From Acidobacteriota bacterium (GTDB lineage Bacteria > Acidobacteriota > Terriglobia > Terriglobales > Acidobacteriaceae), in contig QIBA01000069.1 of assembly GCA_003225175.1 (NCBI GenBank), positions 1 through 38,585 on the forward strand: a stretch of DNA of 38,585 nt, read 5' to 3'. The notes beneath the pieces were generated by a model, which saw nothing but the letters and a program-made list of their open reading frames with translations, was not told the origin of the DNA and searched no databases. The translations under genes were made by a program, and so were the position numbers. Shown here piece after piece: positions 8,650 to 17,058 of the stretch (position 1 is the stretch's first letter; every line of letters begins with the position of its first letter).

Positions 8650-10911
8650 TCAAGATCGGGACGAGGGTGACTGAATCCACGTTTCCGCAAGCAATTGCAT
8701 GGGGTGAAAGACCTTCCGTTGAAGTCCGGCGTGCAGTTGTTCCTGGCAGGATGTGCCGGTTGCAACTAATGTTCTTTGTCCGTCTTTCACTTCTGCCTCG
8801 CGCACTTGATTGAATAGATCCTCTCCTACGGCCATGCTGAGATCGTAGAAATCTTTCTTGTATCCAAAGCTGCCGGCCATGCCGCAGCATTCGACCCGCG
8901 AAGTTGCAACGTCGAATCCCACGGCTCGGAGCAATGCCTCGGTTGGAGCAGCGGCGCTGATTGTCTTTTGTTGACAATGGCTGTGATAAAAGAGCCGCGT
9001 ACCAAGCGGATGTTGCGAAGCAGTGAAGAAATCTGAGGCATTCAGCCCGCGCTCCTGCAAAATTCGCCAGAGATATTCAACGGCTTCAAAGCTGTGGGAC
9101 CGTATGTGGTCAAACACGTCGCGTGGAAGAAAGTGCTGGTAGTCAAGTCGCAACATAGCCAATGTGCTCGGCTCAATGACGATAATCTCTCGCCCATCGC
9201 GAATATATTTCAGCAGCAGCTCGCTGGTGCGTTGCGCCTGCTGTTGCGCAGTTCGAATTAACCCTTGTGATAACGAAGCTCGACCATCGGCGGATATCTC
9301 TGTGACCACGAGATCGATGCCGATGCGCTTGAGGATTTCGATTGTAGCTAGTCCCCTTTCGGGAGAACCATAATTTGTAAAAATGTCGGGGAAGAGCGCG
9401 ACGCGACCACGAGCAGGGGAAGATTTCGAAGATACAGAGTTTCTTGCCGCTCGCACCAGAGTTTTTCGTGCGAATGGAGGCAGCTCACGCCTGCGGTCCA
9501 CTCCCACGAACCTCTCCATCAGCGCCCGGGTGACGAGCAACTGGTTTACCCAGTTCGAAACAGGCGCGAGGCGTGCTCCCCACTTCCCGAATAGGTCATA
9601 TCGCCCGAAAAAGATTTTTTGCAGCGGCGCTTTAACGTCGAGTTGCGCGGCAGCTGCTTTCTCGAGGATACCGCCTGATCTCTGAACATCACGCTCGTTG
9701 ATTCGCTCGCGCAGGTTTGAATTCAGCCAGGGAATATCGATCCGCACTGGACACTGCATTACGCAGCGCGAGCATCCCGTACAGAGTTCACTGAAGCGCG
9801 CGTTCAGCAGTCCACGCGTTCCCGCTTCCCAGGAACCACCAATTCCCCCGGAGTAAGTCTCGCCGCCGAAGGCATGTCCACCGACAGTCTGAAAGTTGGC
9901 GCACGAGTTCAGACAGGCGCCACAACGAATGCAGTAGAGCGCCTCGTGCAAGATAGGATCCTCGCGCATCCGCAGCCGTCCATTGTCCACCAGCACTAAA
10001 TGGAACTCGCGCTGCGCAGCGTGATCGGATAATAGCGGTGCGTCCTTCATAGGGGGCGTTAGCACGCTGGTGTACGAAGCAAGCCCTTGTCCGGTTGCAC
10101 TGGGTCCAATTAGCTCTATGAAAGGAGCGAGATCCTCGCGCCTGGGCAAGACCTTTTCCACGCCGGCGATCGCGATATACAACGGCGGAATCTGTGAAGT
10201 GAGGCGAATATTGCCTTCACTCTCGACCAGCGCAATCGTGCCAGTGTCTGCAGCGACAAAATTGGCGCCTGAGATTCCTGCATCGGCATCCAGGAATTTC
10301 TGCCGCAGCTTCTCGCGCGCAAATCGGGTCAGCTCCTCACCTGTGTCGAGTGAAAGATCGGTTTGAAACTTCCTTTTGAAGAGGGCAGTAATCCGTTCAC
10401 GGCTGTAATGAATTGCTGGGCCAATGAGGTGCGAAGGCTGCTCGTCCGCAATCTGGAGGATGAATTCTGCAAGGTCCGTCTCGGCGACTTCCATGCCCGC
10501 GGCCTCGAGATGATGATTCAGGTGAACTTCTTCCGAGGTCATGCTCTTGCCTTTGACGACCAGTCGAACCTGACGATCTGTGCAAACCTTCGTGATATAG
10601 CGGGCCGCGTCCTCACCGGTCCTCGCCAAAAAGAAATGTCCACCATTGCGCTTCACGCTGGCTTCGAGCGTGGCCAACAGTTCAGGGAGGCGGACGATCG
10701 CAGCTTCTTTTATCGCGCGTGTTTTGTCTTTGAGCCGGTCGTAGTCAGGAATATCCGCCATCGCGAGATAACGGCCGCTGTTGAATGCCTGAGTGTTACG
10801 ACGAACGGCCGGGCTCTCAATTTCCAGCGTCATGCGAATGGCTGCGAGCAAGGCAGATTTCTCGCTCTTGTTCGCAACTGTTCGAGGCGAAGCGACTGCA
10901 GGGTTCGACAC
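8650..10911 (-). CDS. lutB: LutB-LutA fusion, iron-sulfur subunit of L-lactate oxidation complex
   Basis: Cytoplasmic iron-sulfur protein of 753 residues that fuses LutB (LUD domain plus ferredoxin-type clusters) to a LutA/GlpC-like cysteine-rich region. LutABC oxidises L-lactate to pyruvate. The LUD domain spans about residues 65-310. Two 4Fe-4S motifs lie at C327/C330/C333/C337 and C377/C380/C383/C387. The C-terminal part has two CCG-type modules. The second keeps its ligands (HSHC646, C675-C676-G, C722), but the first has lost them (SADG near 540-543 where CCG is expected, EPST at 580-583 where EPSC is expected). The start is GTG 10911, with GGAG 6 bases upstream overlapping the end of lutC, which indicates translational coupling. 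Separate lutA and lutB genes are the rule, so the fusion is notable. An alternative is a related 2-hydroxyacid oxidase subunit. Confidence 0.85.
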   Translation of the reverse strand: MSNPAVASPRTVANKSEKSALLAAIRMTLEIESPAVRRNTQAFNSGRYLAMADIPDYDRLKDKTRAIKEAAIVRLPELLATLEASVKRNGGHFFLARTGEDAARYITKVCTDRQVRLVVKGKSMTSEEVHLNHHLEAAGMEVAETDLAEFILQIADEQPSHLIGPAIHYSRERITALFKRKFQTDLSLDTGEELTRFAREKLRQKFLDADAGISGANFVAADTGTIALVESEGNIRLTSQIPPLYIAIAGVEKVLPRREDLAPFIELIGPSATGQGLASYTSVLTPPMKDAPLLSDHAAQREFHLVLVDNGRLRMREDPILHEALYCIRCGACLNSCANFQTVGGHAFGGETYSGGIGGSWEAGTRGLLNARFSELCTGCSRCVMQCPVRIDIPWLNSNLRERINERDVQRSGGILEKAAAAQLDVKAPLQKIFFGRYDLFGKWGARLAPVSNWVNQLLVTRALMERFVGVDRRRELPPFARKTLVRAARNSVSSKSSPARGRVALFPDIFTNYGSPERGLATIEILKRIGIDLVVTEISADGRASLSQGLIRTAQQQAQRTSELLLKYIRDGREIIVIEPSTLAMLRLDYQHFLPRDVFDHIRSHSFEAVEYLWRILQERGLNASDFFTASQHPLGTRLFYHSHCQQKTISAAAPTEALLRAVGFDVATSRVECCGMAGSFGYKKDFYDLSMAVGEDLFNQVREAEVKDGQRTLVATGTSCQEQLHAGLQRKVFHPMQLLAETWIQSPSSRS

Positions 10912-10914
10912 GCT

Positions 10915-11460
10915 CTACTCCAGGATGATGATGTGCAGCCGGTGAGGCCCGTGCACACCGCGTACCAGCGGACCCATGTCGGCTGTGGCGCTTGGGCCTG
11001 TGACGAAGACAAAGTTGCGCTGCAAACCTTTCCCATCTAGGAAATTTGGATTGAAGAGGTCGCCAGGTCTCTCTGTAATCTTCTCGGCAGACATTACAGC
11101 GATATGCATGCGCGCAAGAAGACTTATTGCGCCAGAGTAATCATGAGCAACGGCAACACAAACGGATCCGGTACGCGCAACGCCTGCGAACGCCTCTGTA
11201 ATGCCAACATCGCAAGCGGCCAGTGCCTCTTTGGATCGGTCCGTAACGATAACGGGCAATTTCCGCAGATCGGCGAAAAGGTCGGAAGGTAAGTCCAACG
11301 TCTCGGCTATCGCGACTCGGCCTATCGCTATTCTGCTAACCGCTGCTGCAAGGCTCCCCGCAGCAAAAGGCACGCGCTCCACCGAAGCTGCCGCCGAGAT
11401 AGCTGCCAGCTCGAACTGCGTCACGAGATCTTGTCTCAGCCGTGAAGAAATAGAACTCAT
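10915..11460 (-). CDS. lutC: LutC, LUD-domain subunit of lactate oxidation complex
   Basis: Small LUD-domain protein (181 residues from ATG 11460) resembling LutC/YkgG of the LutABC L-lactate oxidation complex. Typical patterns are VGITEAFAGVARTGSVCV, the conserved glycine/threonine region of LUD proteins, and VTGPSATADMGPLVRGVHGP near the C-terminus, which matches the LutC ending (TGPSRTADIE...GVHGP). An in-frame GTG at 11487 would add nine residues and overlap the upstream gene, but it has no ribosome-binding site. The ATG at 11460 is 8 bases after the upstream stop, with AAAGGA about 15 bases before it. The fused LutB-LutA gene follows after 3 bases, so the complex is encoded as two polypeptides. 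Confidence 0.88.
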   Translation of the reverse strand: MSSISSRLRQDLVTQFELAAISAAASVERVPFAAGSLAAAVSRIAIGRVAIAETLDLPSDLFADLRKLPVIVTDRSKEALAACDVGITEAFAGVARTGSVCVAVAHDYSGAISLLARMHIAVMSAEKITERPGDLFNPNFLDGKGLQRNFVFVTGPSATADMGPLVRGVHGPHRLHIIILE

Positions 11461-11468
11461 ATCGAAAT

Positions 11469-12677
11469 CTATGTGTCCTTTACCCACAACAGCGGCTGGC
11501 GAATCGGATTATTGCGGATAATCTCCTCAACCTCCGGCTCAGAGGGAAGAGTTTGCCACACCTTGATGTATCCAGGATTCGATAGCCCAAGGCCTGCAAA
11601 CAACAAACTAGGCTGACGGATCGGCCAATATTGAAAGTACTCGACGTCAGGTTTATGTGGCCAGGCCGCTTTGTTTTGAATGTACGGAAACACGTATGCC
11701 ATAGCCTTGCCAAATCCTCTGCCATCCGGGAGAGCGAACGTAAACAGATTGTCTTGGGCTGTGCTGAGTGTTTGGCAGATGGTTGCCAGTCCAGCCATAT
11801 TAAACAGAGTGTAGTTGTAGGGCTTGGTGCGCCGGAGCTCTTCAGGAAAGCTTCCATCTGGAGCGATCTGGTTGGGAACGAATACCGTTTTGAAACGATC
11901 GTTGCAGTAACTCAACAGCTTCTCGTCACCCGTAAGTGTTGCAAACTCCGCAACCTGAGTTACCCACCAGGTGCCGTGGTTGTTTTTGGCGTCGCGCTCA
12001 TCCTGTCCATTCTTCGAAGTAGTTAACCAGTCGACGTATTGGGCAAACCACTTCCTGACACCTTCGTAATCAGCGGGCGAAAGCGACTTCGACTCAGCAA
12101 GAAAAGGAATTGAGCGAACGACCTCGACCAGATGGATAGTGTCGATGATCCCAGTGCCGCGTCCAGTTGTGCGGCCATGAATCGCTTGCGCATACTGTAG
12201 ATTTGGATTCATCAGCGTCGCTGGATTCAGGAACCATGCGCGCAGATGTTGCACCGCAGCTTCGGAATAACTGCGGTCTCGTGTGAGGATCCAGGCCGCA
12301 GTTAGTGCCGGCACCTGTCGACCTAGACGAATCAGCGCGTGTCTGTGTCCGGTGAAATTCTCAGGATTTGACATGCCGTCCCGTTGTATATAGGGACCAT
12401 TTGGATATTTCTGGTCCGGCCACCAATAATCCGCTTCAGAGAAATAGTCGTGTTTCCCCCCAGCGCTACGCGGATTGGACGAATCGGTGATCGTAATCGG
12501 GCGCTCATGCAAGTAACGCTTCGCCATCGCCAGGACATGCGGACGCTCAAAAATCTTAAGATCGAGTTCCAAAGTGGGAGCTCGGGGGTTATCTGCGTCT
12601 AGGAATTGATTTGCCGCAACGCCGGCGATACCGGCGAGCGATGTTTGGCAAAAGGTTCGGCGGGAAATTGTAATCAC
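11469..12677 (-). CDS. Alginate-lyase-family protein, Tat-exported
   Basis: Probable polysaccharide or oligosaccharide lyase of the alginate lyase family (PF05426 type), 402 residues. Family signatures are QAIHGRTTGRGTGIIDT (about 165-180), comparable to the AlgL QAIPG...GRGIGIIDT region, and NNHGTWW at 232-238, which carries the Asn-His pair used in catalysis by AlgL. The N-terminus, SRRTFCQTSLAGIAGVAA, is a twin-arginine signal, so export in folded form is expected. The longer TTG start at 12722 lacks a ribosome-binding site and overlaps the FAH gene. The GTG at 12677 follows AAGGGAGG by 9 bases and places the Tat motif at residues 6-7, so it is chosen. It sits between FAH and lutC in one operon. 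True substrate unknown: alginate, glucuronan or another uronate polymer. Confidence 0.82.
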   Translation of the reverse strand: MITISRRTFCQTSLAGIAGVAANQFLDADNPRAPTLELDLKIFERPHVLAMAKRYLHERPITITDSSNPRSAGGKHDYFSEADYWWPDQKYPNGPYIQRDGMSNPENFTGHRHALIRLGRQVPALTAAWILTRDRSYSEAAVQHLRAWFLNPATLMNPNLQYAQAIHGRTTGRGTGIIDTIHLVEVVRSIPFLAESKSLSPADYEGVRKWFAQYVDWLTTSKNGQDERDAKNNHGTWWVTQVAEFATLTGDEKLLSYCNDRFKTVFVPNQIAPDGSFPEELRRTKPYNYTLFNMAGLATICQTLSTAQDNLFTFALPDGRGFGKAMAYVFPYIQNKAAWPHKPDVEYFQYWPIRQPSLLFAGLGLSNPGYIKVWQTLPSEPEVEEIIRNNPIRQPLLWVKDT

Positions 12678-12699
12678 CGCAGAAGACCTCCCTTGGATT

Positions 12700-13563
12700 T
12701 CAACTTCGCTCTTGTTCCGCAATCACGGGGTTGCGCAAGCTTCCCACGTTCTCGATTTCAATCAATACTTCCTCGCCAGGTTTCAGCCAGCGTGGTGGAG
12801 TTCGACCGAGTCCGACTCCTGCTGGAGTTCCTGTACTAATAATGTCCCCCGGTTCAAGAGTCATCATTTGCGACAGGTACTCAATCAACTCAGGAACGCC
12901 AAAGATCAGTTCTCGCGTATTGGAGTGCTGGAGAGTTTCGCCCCCGATACTGAGACGAATCTCCAAAGCGTGCGGATCCATGACTTCGTCCACCGTCACG
13001 ATGTGCGGACCCATGGGCGCGAAGGTGTCGAAGCTCTTACCCAAGGTCCATTGCGACGTTGCAAGTTGCACGTCGCGGGCGCTCACATCGTTGACGATCG
13101 TGTATCCGAACACGCAATCTTCCCACTTTGCACGCTGCACCTGTTTCGCTTTTTTTCCAATCACGACAGCAAACTCGGCCTCATAGTCCGGCTTTTGCGT
13201 CGCCGAAGAAAGTACGATGGGCTCATCGGGGCCAATGACGGATGATGCATATTTGGCAAATACAGTCGGGACCGCGGGAACCTCCATCTTCGATTCTTTC
13301 GCATGATCGCGATAGTTCAGCCCAATGCAAAGTATCTTCGGCGGTCTTGGTACCGGTGCCGTGAGTTTTACGGAGTGGAGCGGGATCAGGTCGCGCGAGG
13401 AAGCCTGCTTCAGCCATCCTTCAACTCGCTCATGCTCTTTTGGTCCTGCTGCAATGAACGAGACTGCATCTGGGAATCCAACACTCTTAAGTGGGAACAC
13501 ACGATCCTCGCGAAGAAGTCCGGCATCAGCGTGTCCGTCATTCTGGAAACTCACAAGTCGCAT
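12700..13563 (-). CDS. Fumarylacetoacetate-hydrolase-family protein, possible 2,4-diketo-3-deoxy-aldonate hydrolase
   Basis: Metal-dependent C-C bond hydrolase of 287 residues with the complete FAH fold. Metal ligands appear as E128 and E130 (DYEAEFAVVIG) and D159 (GYTIVNDVSARD), followed by QWTLGKSFDTFAPMGP and ISTGTPAGVGLG. Length and N-terminal pattern resemble L-2,4-diketo-3-deoxyrhamnonate/fuconate hydrolases and YcgM-like acylpyruvases. The former release pyruvate and L-lactate. The lactate-oxidation genes in the same operon make that activity attractive, but family members also hydrolyse acylpyruvates or dehydrate 2-keto-3-deoxy acids, so the substrate is inferred. ATG 13563 follows GAGG by 10 bases. 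It is the first gene of the operon and is divergent from an IclR regulator. Confidence 0.85.
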   Translation of the reverse strand: MRLVSFQNDGHADAGLLREDRVFPLKSVGFPDAVSFIAAGPKEHERVEGWLKQASSRDLIPLHSVKLTAPVPRPPKILCIGLNYRDHAKESKMEVPAVPTVFAKYASSVIGPDEPIVLSSATQKPDYEAEFAVVIGKKAKQVQRAKWEDCVFGYTIVNDVSARDVQLATSQWTLGKSFDTFAPMGPHIVTVDEVMDPHALEIRLSIGGETLQHSNTRELIFGVPELIEYLSQMMTLEPGDIISTGTPAGVGLGRTPPRWLKPGEEVLIEIENVGSLRNPVIAEQERS

Positions 13564-13673
13564 AACAGCATTGCCTCGATCTGAATCACGGGCCGATTGC
13601 TATCGAATGGAAGTAGTAGAGCAAAAGCGGAATGCGCTTGGAAAGAGCGCGGCGAAAATCAGGCATTCGCAAG

Positions 13674-13701
13674 GTTCTACATTTCACTCTACAAAATCCA
13701 A
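13674..13701 (-). promoter_or_regulatory. Possible promoter of the FAH-lut operon
   Basis: On the minus strand TTGGAT (13701-13696) is followed after 16 bases by TAGAAC (13679-13674). The match is moderate (4 of 6 at the -35) and the spacer one base short. It lies in the 257-base divergent region between the FAH operon and the IclR operon. Confidence 0.25.
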
Positions 13702-13721
13702 CGACGCAGCTGAGCAATTGG

Positions 13722-13768
13722 AATGCGAATTTTCGGCATTTGACAAACGATGCTGCTCCTTTGAGAAT
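13722..13768 (+). promoter_or_regulatory. IclR-kdgK operon promoter with overlapping inverted repeat
   Basis: TTGACA (13740-13745), a perfect -35, is followed after exactly 17 bases by GAGAAT (13763-13768, 4 of 6). An imperfect palindrome, AATGCGAATTTTCGGCATT (13722-13740; eight-base arms with one bulged base), abuts and shares one base with the -35. This is a natural place for an autorepressing IclR protein, and it also lies upstream of the divergent FAH operon. Confidence 0.5.
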
Positions 13769-13820
13769 GCTTTGGCACTTCGTGGAATGGAATTTTGGTT
13801 TTGCGTCCCGAAACCCTGCT

Positions 13821-14627
13821 ATGAAGCTACCGCGAGAAACAAACGACAAGTATGTAGTTGAGGCAGTATTGAAGGCGCTCGACGTGCTCGAGAGCTTTCG
13901 AGATTCTGAAGAACTGCAGCTCAGCGAGATTTCCAAACGCGTTTCGCTGAACAAAAGTCGCGCGTTCCGCTTGCTGCACACTCTTTGCGAGCGCGGATAT
14001 GTGGAGCGCGGAACCGATGGTCATCGCTATCGGCTCGGAATCAAGTTGTTCGAGCACGCGTCCAGCCTCCGTCGTGATGTAAAACAGGTTGCGCAACCAT
14101 ACATGCGCAAATTGCAACTGCGATTCAACGAGACTGTAAACCTGGCGGTCTTGCATGGCGGAGAAGTGCTGTACATCGACCTACTGGAAAGCTCGCGGCC
14201 CTTTCGCATGTCGGCGATGGTCGGGAGCCGTATGCCGATCGCGAACACTTCGCTTGGCAAGGCACTCATTACTCACGCTGCCGAACACGATCTCGAAGCA
14301 GTTTTTGACACTCTCACCCCGACTGAGCTGCGGAAGCTCCGTGCCGAGATGGAGATCGTGAAACGCCGCGGCTATGCGACCGATCAGGAAGAGAACGAAC
14401 CGGGCGTGGCGTGCATTGGTGCGCCGATTGTGAGTGAGGCAGGGGTTTCGGTAGGCGCGCTCAGCATTTCCGGTCCATCCTCGCGCATCCTGAAACAGGA
14501 ACGCGAAATTGGCGCAACATTGGCGGCTACCTGTAAGGAGATTTCCCGTCAAATGGGGTTCGCCGAGCGTGGTATGCCGCAGGCTATGCCCAATCGCAAT
14601 GCAGTCGTCCGACGTGCCGGCAATTAA
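13821..14627 (+). CDS. IclR-family transcriptional regulator
   Basis: IclR regulator of 268 residues from ATG 13821 (MKLPRETNDKYVVEAVLKAL). The winged helix spans about residues 10-75 (SLNKSRAFRLLHTLCERGYVERG). The effector domain shows NETVNLAVLHGGEVLYIDLLESS, NTSLGKALITH and ACIGAPIVSEAGVSVGALSISGP. An in-frame ATG at 13632 would add 63 residues unlike any IclR N-terminus and would swallow the predicted promoter, so it is rejected. No strong ribosome-binding site precedes 13821. The gene is first in an apparent operon with kdgK (24-base gap), manD and an SDR gene, and divergent from the FAH-lut operon. It is therefore likely to sense a uronate-pathway intermediate such as 2-keto-3-deoxygluconate, as KdgR does; this is inferred. 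Confidence 0.92.
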   Translation: MKLPRETNDKYVVEAVLKALDVLESFRDSEELQLSEISKRVSLNKSRAFRLLHTLCERGYVERGTDGHRYRLGIKLFEHASSLRRDVKQVAQPYMRKLQLRFNETVNLAVLHGGEVLYIDLLESSRPFRMSAMVGSRMPIANTSLGKALITHAAEHDLEAVFDTLTPTELRKLRAEMEIVKRRGYATDQEENEPGVACIGAPIVSEAGVSVGALSISGPSSRILKQEREIGATLAATCKEISRQMGFAERGMPQAMPNRNAVVRRAGN

Positions 14628-14651
14628 ATCGCAGAACGAGCGAAGCGCCAG

Positions 14652-15752
14652 ATGCCGCCATTGACAACCAAGCCTCAATCAGAATGCAAGTGGGACCTCG
14701 TAAGCCTTGGCGAAGTGATGCTTCGCCTGGATCCTTACGACGCACGCATCTCAACCACTCGTACGTTCCGGGTTTGGGAAGGTGGTGGCGAGTACAACGT
14801 AGCTCGCGGTCTTCTGCGCTGCTTTGGTATGCGGACGACAGTGGTGACAGCGTTGACGGACAACCCGGTTGGCCGTCTGGTACAAGATCTTATTTATCAG
14901 GGGGGCGTCGACCAGTCGCACGTCAAATGGGTTGGCTATGACGGAGTCGGCCGAACAGTTCGCAATGGTCTCAATTTTACTGAGCGCGGCTTCGGAGTGC
15001 GCGGAGCCGTCGGCTGCTCCGACCGGGGACACACTGCCGTTTCCCAACTTCGCGCCGGGGACATTGATTGGAACCTTATCTTCGACAAAGAGCGAGCCCG
15101 CTGGTTCCACACGGGCGGAATCTTCGCTGCATTGTCGGAGACTACTCCGCAGGTCGCGAAGGAAGCCATGTCTGCCGCTCGAGCGACCGGCGCAATCGTC
15201 TCTTACGATTTGAATTATCGGGAGTCGTTGTGGAAGGCGATCGGCGGCAAGAAACGTGCTACTGAAGTCAATCGCGAACTGGTAAAACTCGTAGACGTTC
15301 TTATCGGCAACGAAGAAGACTTTACCGCTGCCCTCGGATTCGAAGTCGAAGGTGTCGACGAGCACCTTTCCCAGCTCGATGCCGAGCACTTCCGACGCAT
15401 GATCGAGCGCGTTGTTGCTGAATCCCCAAATCTGAAAGCAGTTGCCGCCACTCTACGCAATGCGAAAACCGCCACATTCAATGATTGGGGCGCGGTTTGC
15501 TATCACGATGGGAAGCTCTATCGCTCGAGCACACGCGAGAATCTAGAGATATACGATCGCATTGGTGGCGGCGATTCTTTTGCATCAGGGCTAATCTATG
15601 GATTCCTCGCTGGACGCGATCCACAATGGTCGGTTGAATGCGGCGCCGCGCACGGCGCTCTGGCGATGACTACTCCCGGCGATACTACGATGGCAACGCT
15701 CGCCGAAGTCGAGAAGCTTATGAAAGGCGGCAGCGCCAGGGTCGCACGTTAA
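14652..15752 (+). CDS. kdgK: 2-keto-3-deoxygluconate kinase (PfkB family)
   Basis: Sugar kinase of the PfkB/ribokinase family, 366 residues, expected to phosphorylate 2-keto-3-deoxygluconate to KDPG in the cytoplasm. The sugar-binding [11 protein letters not shown] motif is at about 44-54, DLNYRESLW at 186-194 is characteristic of KDG kinases, and the GGGDSFASG motif at 305-313 holds the catalytic base D308. It is slightly longer than many KDG kinases (about 310-340). It follows the IclR gene by 24 bases and precedes manD, whose product is the substrate of this kinase, so both sequence and context agree. The ribosome-binding site before ATG 14652 is weak. Confidence 0.88.
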   Translation: MPPLTTKPQSECKWDLVSLGEVMLRLDPYDARISTTRTFRVWEGGGEYNVARGLLRCFGMRTTVVTALTDNPVGRLVQDLIYQGGVDQSHVKWVGYDGVGRTVRNGLNFTERGFGVRGAVGCSDRGHTAVSQLRAGDIDWNLIFDKERARWFHTGGIFAALSETTPQVAKEAMSAARATGAIVSYDLNYRESLWKAIGGKKRATEVNRELVKLVDVLIGNEEDFTAALGFEVEGVDEHLSQLDAEHFRRMIERVVAESPNLKAVAATLRNAKTATFNDWGAVCYHDGKLYRSSTRENLEIYDRIGGGDSFASGLIYGFLAGRDPQWSVECGAAHGALAMTTPGDTTMATLAEVEKLMKGGSARVAR

Positions 15753-15801
15753 TGACATTTGGGATGGAGACCAAGTCGAATCGATCGACCGACGTATAGA
15801 A

Positions 15802-17010
15802 ATGAAGATTAAAGACGCCAAGGTGCTTGTCTGCTCTCCGGGACGGAACTTTGTCACGCTTAAAATTCTGACCGATGAAGGTATCTACGGCCTTGGCGAT
15901 GCCACACTCAATGGTCGCGAACTCGCAGTCGCGAGCTATCTTAGCGATCACGTAGTTCCGTGCCTGATCGGACGCGATCCTTTCCAGACAGAAGACATCT
16001 GGCAGTACTTGTATCGGGGAGCGTACTGGCGTCGCGGGCCAGTGACGATGAGCGCCATCGCAGCAGTAGACATGGCGCTCTGGGACATCAAGGGCAAAGC
16101 ACTCAAGACACCGGTCTACAACCTGCTCGGTGGCAAGAGCCGAACCGGCGTGATGGTTTATGGCCATGCCAATGGCGCCGACATTAGCGAGACCGTTGAT
16201 GAGGTTGGTAAGTACATTTCGCAAGGCTACCTGGCAGTGCGAGCACAGTCTGGTGTTCCCGGATTAAAGAGCACCTATGGAGTCGGTCGTGGGCAGATGT
16301 TTTACGAGCCGGCGGAAAAAGGCCTCCCGCCAGAGAACTTGTGGTCGAGCGAAAAGTACCTGATGAATGTGCCGAAGTTATTCGAAGCGCTGCGCGTGAA
16401 GTTCGGCGACGACGTACACCTGCTGCACGATGCGCATCATCGTCTGACACCGATTCAGGCGGCAAGATTGGGCAAAGAACTCGAGCCTTATCATCTCTTC
16501 TGGCTGGAAGACGCTGTACCTGCAGAATTACAAGAGGGCTTCCGGATCGTGCGCCAGCACACGACCACTCCGCTGGCACTGGGAGAGATTTTTGACAGCG
16601 TCTGGGACGCCAACATCCTCATCTCCGAGCAACTCATCGACTACTTGCGGATGACGGTAGTTCACGGTGGAGGCATCACGAATCTCAAGAAAGTCGCGGC
16701 ATTTGCGGACATGTATCACGTCCAGACCGGCTGCCACGGCGCTACAGATCTCTCGCCTGTTACCATGGCTGCCGCCCTGCATTTCGACATCTCGATTCCC
16801 AATTTCGGACTTCAGGAATACATGCGGCATACGAAAGAGACCGACGAAGTCTTCCCGCATGCTTACTATTTCGAAAAGGGCTACCTGGATCCTGGCGACA
16901 AACCAGGGCTGGGAGTTGATTACGACGAGAAGCTTGCGAAGAAGTTTCCCTACGAGCGTGCATATCTTCCGGTCAACCGCAAACTCGACGGCACTATGTG
17001 GAACTGGTAG
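15802..17010 (+). CDS. manD: D-mannonate dehydratase, enolase superfamily (ManD/RspA)
   Basis: Dehydrates D-mannonate to 2-keto-3-deoxy-D-gluconate. The 402 residues match the length of characterised ManD proteins, and the numbering aligns without shift with the known Novosphingobium enzyme. Catalytic R147 and Y159 are in [14 protein letters not shown]. Metal ligands are D210, E236 and E262 (LLHDAHH, WLED, GEIF). H212 and H312 are also present, and the chain ends in W402. Residue 314 is Ala, which I recall as typical of the efficient, D-mannonate-specific members; this recollection should be checked. The gene follows kdgK by 49 bases and precedes an SDR gene that could supply mannonate. Some RspA-like relatives act on D-gluconate or are poorly active. 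Confidence 0.92.
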   Translation: MKIKDAKVLVCSPGRNFVTLKILTDEGIYGLGDATLNGRELAVASYLSDHVVPCLIGRDPFQTEDIWQYLYRGAYWRRGPVTMSAIAAVDMALWDIKGKALKTPVYNLLGGKSRTGVMVYGHANGADISETVDEVGKYISQGYLAVRAQSGVPGLKSTYGVGRGQMFYEPAEKGLPPENLWSSEKYLMNVPKLFEALRVKFGDDVHLLHDAHHRLTPIQAARLGKELEPYHLFWLEDAVPAELQEGFRIVRQHTTTPLALGEIFDSVWDANILISEQLIDYLRMTVVHGGGITNLKKVAAFADMYHVQTGCHGATDLSPVTMAAALHFDISIPNFGLQEYMRHTKETDEVFPHAYYFEKGYLDPGDKPGLGVDYDEKLAKKFPYERAYLPVNRKLDGTMWNW

Positions 17011-17058
17011 CGTGCGTTCGATTTGTCGTTCCGAACGAAGTCATGAAAGAGGGACTCT

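Noticed and set aside
11461-11487. GTG 11487 as start of lutC
   Set aside because: It overlaps the upstream stop region without a ribosome-binding site; ATG 11460 fits the family better.
12678-12722. TTG 12722 as start of the lyase-family gene
   Set aside because: It overlaps the FAH gene and lacks a ribosome-binding site, while GTG 12677 follows AAGGGAGG and begins just before the Tat motif.
13632-13820. 63-residue N-terminal extension of the second IclR protein
   Set aside because: It resembles no IclR sequence and would include the TTGACA promoter and its palindrome.
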